Below, piece after piece: positions 59,132 through 64,000 of a DNA stretch of 64,000 nt. Within the stretch, counting starts at the first letter, position 1, and every line of letters starts with the position of its first letter. Made by a program: the position numbers and the translations under genes. The notes beneath the pieces are model-generated. The model had not been told where the DNA came from, searched no databases, and saw only the letters and a list, made by a program, of their open reading frames with translations. The stretch spans positions 434,001 to 498,000 of the forward strand of contig OZ025851.1 in assembly GCA_964019425.1 (NCBI GenBank), written 5' to 3'. Origin of the DNA: Flectonema sp. DT1601. Its lineage: Eukaryota; Euglenozoa; Diplonemea; Diplonemida; Diplonemidae.

Positions 59132-60911
59132 GAGTGGATGTCAAAAGTCTGGTACCGTTTTGGTCAACGGTAAACTGCGGGCATGTACAACTCAATCGAG
59201 ACCCAACCCTGTCTGAAACATGCCCCAAAAAATTCAATTCCGGGTGTGGGATCTCACTTTACTCGTAATACTTGTAAAAAAAAAAAAAATTCCTGCATTT
59301 TTTGCTTGTAGCCGGTAACAAAGCTGTTACAGAGAGCCCCAAGCATAACAAAAGCAAAATATGACCACAAAAGCGATAATTGAGCAACTGCAATTACTGA
59401 TTGACAAGATGGGAGACCCTCCGAAGTGGAGTGACAGGAAAGAGTCCAATGGGAGTTCAAAAACCTTGGAAGGTAAACATGCAAAACTGCTAGAATGCCT
59501 TTCTGGGGGTGGTGATGTTACTGCTATGCCCCTGAGGGTTGTGGGAATAGCAGTGCTGTGGAATGGTGTCAATTGTCCCTTCAGTAGTAAATGAAACAAT
59601 TGTGAGCATGGAAACGGGTGACAGGCGAGAAGTGTCTAGAAGAATAGGATGGAAGTTAAGCTTTCTAGAGGAAGCTGGGCTAAAAATAGGCAGAAAGGCC
59701 TGGGATGCTAGAATCCACGTGCCCATAAGTATAAGAACCAATGAAGATCTTCCTGAAGTTGTGCAGTCAAGTGAGAACGAGCTCAAGGCAGCCTCGCCCG
59801 ACTTCAATGGTATCAAAAAGTCAACGAGGTGACACTGTTACGTTGCAGGGTGTCCTTGGGGGACATTTAAATCTATCTATAAAGTCAGCAGTATTCGAAA
59901 TCTGATATCAGAATCTACATACCATCGTATGCGTGGGAATGAATATCATCACCTTGCGCTGTGAACTGATGTCTGCTCCTACTGCCGTGTGGACAGACAA
60001 TTAGAAAGAAACTGTCAAAACTACTTAGCAAGTGTTGAGTGACAGAATGGTTACTCAGTAACTGTTCATTAACCGTTTGGAATGCTGCACATGCCAGTGC
60101 GCTGACAATAGTGTCCAGTAAGGGTGGCTTACCAGTCATAGCAGCTGGTGTACGACCAGCTGCTATCTCATTATAATGATACAACAGACTTGTTGAGGTT
60201 CATTATCATGTAGAAGAGTTTAAGAGACAGAATGCAGTCTATTCAGAAAACACTTCTGATACGGAGATGATTTAATTATAAAACTTGATTATAAGGAGTC
60301 TTCTCCTTCAGTACCTTGCCACAGGTACCTAAGGAGAAGACTCCTTACCACAAGAGTCATCATCACATTATTAGCAGCAGGAGAAGTACAGTTTGGGTAT
60401 AACTATGCATTTCAAGTTGCACAATGAGACTCGACAAATTGACTTTTTTTTGACGCAAACAAATCAACTCAAAACTGATGGTTACTCTTCCGAGGGTTCT
60501 ACTCAGGGCTTTCGATCAGAATGTGACTACGTCCAAAGGAAGTGCAAAAAGTGTAGAACGTGGTGCTAAAAACTAATAATAATTTTCACGTTAAAAGTAT
60601 TATTTTTACCGATAATTCCATTTATTTTTATAATGAAATATTAGAATATAGATTTGGGGGATGATACTTTTGGCAAGGCTGCATATGTAATATTTGGGTT
60701 TCTCTGTAGCCACAAGCCAGTTCTCTGTAAGCCACAAGCAAAAAATGCAGGATTTTTTTTTTTTTTTACAAGTATTACGAGTAAAGTGAGATCCCACACC
60801 CGGAATTGAATTTTTTGGGGCATGTTTCAGACGGGGTTGGGTCTCGATTGAGTTGTACATGCCCACAGTTTACCGTTGACCAAAACGGTACCAGACTTTT
60901 GACATGTCCTC
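59132..60911 (+). mobile_element. 1.78-kb element with about 180-bp terminal inverted repeats
   Basis: The left end (59132-59312) and right end (60733-60911) are inverted copies. Both contain TGTCAAAAGTCTGGTACCG, GGTCAACGGTAAACTG, AACTCAATCGAGACCCAACC and CTGCATTTTTTGCTTGT. The outermost bases (GAG...) match except at positions 4-6. Comparison with the uninterrupted linker at 53400 places the insertion in (TA)n. Inside, plus-strand frames of 77 codons (59361-59594) and 89 codons (59563-59832) overlap; the second reads SRRIGWKLSFLEEAGLKIGRKAWDARIHVP. Neither is recognised, so transposase status is open. The rest of the interior (59900-60700) is non-coding with a strong hairpin at 60292-60347. 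It appears to be a plain DNA transposon, probably non-autonomous. Confidence 0.8.
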
Positions 60912-61030
60912 ATATAAATAAAAAACGTTGTATGAAAAAGGAAAAAAAAGAAAAAAAAAAGACCAGAAAAGGAAAGAGAAAATGAAAAGGTATAATATTA
61001 TTGTGGGGATATGAGGGATAGCAGGGAGAT

Positions 61031-61061
<31 letters not shown>

Positions 61062-61076
61062 CTTATTTATTATTTA
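60912..61076 (+). repeat. Linker repeat, right part
   Basis: Resumes the linker after the 1.78-kb element with ATATAAATAAAAAACG and continues to GCAGGGAGATGCTC and a T-run. Confidence 0.85.
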
Positions 61077-61520
61077 AAAAAAGGAAACAATCAGTTTAGC
61101 GTCTCGATCAGGACGGAAAATAGAAATTAATCGACATAGTTGATCGATAGAAAAAAAAACTATGATAACATTGTTTATTCATTTTTTTTTTTTTTTTTTT
61201 TTTTTAAATCTTTTTAATTATTTTAAAGAAAAAACAATCAGTTTAGCGTCTTGACCAGGACGGAAAATAGTAAGTAATCGACATAGTCGATCGATAAAAA
61301 AAAAACAATGATAACATTGTTTATTCCTTTTTTTTTTTTTTTATTCTTTTTATTTATTTTTAAAGAAAAAACAATCAGTTTAGCGTCCTGACCAGGACGG
61401 AAAATAGAAAGTAATCGACATAGTCGATCGATAAAAAAAACAATGATAACATTGTTTATTCTTTTTTTTTTTTTTTATTTTAATTCTTTTTATTTATTTT
61501 TTAAAAAGAAAAAAAATGGA
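61077..61520 (+). repeat. Hairpin satellite array 7 (3-4 units)
   Basis: First-position unit with CTATGATAACATTG (shared with 29778 and 53655), two type A units, and the start of a type B unit that joins minisatellite at ATGGAATTTTAAG. Confidence 0.9.
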
Positions 61521-64000
61521 ATTTTAAGAAACCGTCAGCTCCACTAAAAAGTTTTAAAAAACTGCCAGCTCCACACAAGAATTTTAAGAAACCGCCAACA
61601 CCACACAAAAGTTTTAAAAAACCTCCAGCTCCACACAAAAGTTTTAAAAAACCACCAGCTCCACACAAAAGTTTCAAAAAACCACCAGCTCCACAAAAAG
61701 TTTTAAAAAATAGCCAGCTACACAAGAGTTTTAAGAAACCGTCAGCTCCACACAAAAGTTTTAAAAAACCACCAGCTCCACACAAAAGCTTTAAAAAACC
61801 ACCAGCTCCACAAAAAAGTTTTAAAAAACTGCCAGCTCCACACAAGAATTTTAAGAAACCGCCAACACCACACAAAAGTTTTAAAAAACCTCCAGGTCCA
61901 CACAAAAGTTTTAAAAAACCACCAGCTCCACACAAAAGTTTCAAAAAACCACCAGCTCCACAAAAAGTTTTAAAAAATAGCCAGCTACACAAGAGTTTTA
62001 AGAAACCGTCAGCTCCACACAAAAGTTTTAAAAAACCTCCAGCTCCACACAAAAGTTTTAAAAAACCACCAGCTCCACACAAAAGTTTCAAAAAACCACC
62101 AGCTCCACAAAAAGTTTTAAAAAATAGCCAGCTACACAAGAGTTTTAAGAAACCGTCAGCTCCACACAAAAGTTTTAAAAAACCACCAGCTCCACACAAA
62201 AGCTTTAAAAAACCACCAGCTCCACAAAAAAGTTTTAAAAAACTGCCAGCTCCACACAAGAATTTTAAGAAACCGCCAACACCACACAAAAGTTTTAAAA
62301 AACCTCCAGCTCCACACAAAAGTTTTAAAAAACAGCCAGCTCCACACAAAAGTTTTAAGAAACCGTCAGCTCCACACAAAAGTTTTAAAAAACCGCCAGC
62401 TCCACACAAAAGTTTTAAAAAACCACCAGCTCCACAAGAGTTTTAAGAAACCGTCAGCTCCACTAAAAAGTTTTAAAAAACTGCCAGCTCCACACAAAAG
62501 TTTTAAAAAACCGCCAGCTCCACACAAAAGTTTTAAAAAACAGCCAGCCCCTCATAAAAGTTTCAAAAAACCACCAGCTCCACACAAAAGTTTTAAAAAA
62601 CCACCAGCTCCACACAAAAGTTTTAAAAAACCACCAGCTCCACACAAAAGTTTCAAAAAACCACCAGCTCCACAAAAAGTTTTAAAAAATAGCCAGCTCC
62701 ACTAAAAAGTTTTAAAAAACCACCAGCTCCACACAAAAGTTTCAAAAAACCACCAGCTCCACAAAAAAGTTTTAAAAAACTGCCAGCTCCACACAAGAAT
62801 TTTAAGAAACCGCCAACACCACACAAAAGTTTTAAAAAACCTCCAGGTCCACACAAAAGTTTTAAAAAACCACCAGCTCCACACAAAAGTTTTAAAAAAC
62901 CACCAGCTCCACAAGAGTTTTAAGAAACCGTCAGCTCCACTAAAAAGTTTTAAAAAACTGCCAGCTCCACACAAAAGTTTTAAAAAACCGCCAGCTCCAC
63001 ACAAAAGTTTTAAAAAACAGCCAGCCCCACATAAAAGTTTCAAAAAACCACCAGCTCCACACAAAAGTTTTAAAAAACCACCAGCTCCACACAAAAGTTT
63101 TAAAAAACCACCAGCTCCACACAAAAGTTTCAAAAAACCACCAGCTCCACAAAAAGTTTTAAAAAATAGCCAGCTCCACTAAAAAGTTTTAAAAAACCAC
63201 CAGCTCCACACAAAAGTTTCAAAAAACCACCAGCTCCACAAAAAAGTTTTAAAAAACTGCCAGCTCCACACAAGAATTTTAAGAAACCGCCAACACCACA
63301 CAAAAGTTTTAAAAAACCTCCAGGTCCACACAAAAGTTTTAAAAAACCACCAGCTCCACACAAAAGTTTCAAAAAACCACCAGCTCCACAAAAAGTTTTA
63401 AAAAATAGCCAGCTACACAAGAGTTTTAAGAAACCGTCAGCTCCACACAAAAGTTTTAAAAAACCACCAGCTCCACACAAAAGTTTTAAAAAACAGCCAG
63501 CTCCACAAGAATTTTAAGAAACCGCCAACACCACACAAAAGTTTAAAAAAACCTCCAGGTCCACACAAAAGTTTTAAAAAACCACCAGCTCCACACAAAA
63601 GTTTCAAAAAACCACCAGCTCCACAAAAAGTTTTAAAAAATAGCCAGCTACACAAGAGTTTTAAGAAACCGTCAGCTCCACACAAAAGTTTTAAAAAACC
63701 ACCAGCTCCACACAAAAGTTTTAAAAAACCACCAGCTCCACATAAAAGTTTCAAAAAACCTCCAGGTCCACACAAAAGTTTTAAAAAACCACCAGCTCCA
63801 CACAAAAGTTTCAAAAAACCACCAGCTCCACAAAAAGTTTTAAAAAACTGCCAGCTCCACACAAAAGTTTTAAAAAACCGCCAGCTCCACACAAAAGTTT
63901 TAAAAAACAGCCAGCCCCACATAAAAGTTTCAAAAAACCACCAGCTCCACACAAAAGTTTTAAAAAACCACCAGCTCCACACAAAAGTTTTAAAAAACCT
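61521..64000 (+). repeat. 28-30 bp minisatellite, array 6, continues past the right edge
   Basis: About 84 units in the window. A block of roughly 480 bp around 62.4-62.9 kb is repeated around 62.9-63.4 kb with few changes, showing higher-order duplication. No linker is reached before the window ends. Confidence 0.95.

Overview
This window is nuclear DNA from a eukaryote. The genes are broken by short introns (about 45-120 nt, mostly starting GTATG and ending ACAG). Two encode proteins known from motile cilia (CFAP69 and an LRRC43-like protein), so the organism is, or descends from, a flagellated protist. Six genes in the first 16 kb all lie on the minus strand, head to tail, 0.25-0.55 kb apart. 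Several predicted start codons lie 10-35 nt downstream of a pyrimidine-rich splice-acceptor-like site with no visible upstream exon. With the C-terminal fragment of a TATE/DIRS-like tyrosine recombinase at 16.97 kb, this could fit an intron-bearing euglenozoan, but the assignment is an inference.

Layout. 1-15.9 kb (gene cluster, minus strand): a long coiled-coil protein (3' end beyond the left edge), a class V aminotransferase / cysteine-desulfurase-like protein, CFAP69, an LRRC43-like leucine-rich-repeat protein, a single-module PRMT7-like arginine methyltransferase without introns, and an NRF-6-type membrane acyltransferase. 15.9-18.1 kb: gene-poor transition with the recombinase fragment and the first dispersed repeats. 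18.1-64 kb: almost entirely repetitive, with no gene I can identify.

The repetitive part is ordered. A macrosatellite cycles through (i) a 28-30 bp minisatellite, (ii) a conserved linker of about 0.45-0.56 kb and (iii) arrays of a 110-150 bp 'hairpin' satellite whose units carry up to three stem-loops followed by a T-run. Linkers are interrupted at one (TA)n site by two unrelated terminal-inverted-repeat elements (1.17 kb with 26-bp ends, and 1.78 kb with about 180-bp ends). One linker is duplicated as a large inverted repeat (53.1-54.3 kb). Between two hairpin arrays lies a 16.6 kb tandem array (33.9-50.5 kb) of apparently identical 1,285 bp and 1,495 bp units that alternate except for one doubled long unit. 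Each unit has a 156-codon open frame with intron-like signals.

The two ciliary genes are neighbours and probably serve the same organelle. The other genes are ordinary metabolic, modification or structural genes with no evident shared pathway. The most unusual content is the organisation of the satellite DNA and the possible trans-splicing architecture of the gene cluster.
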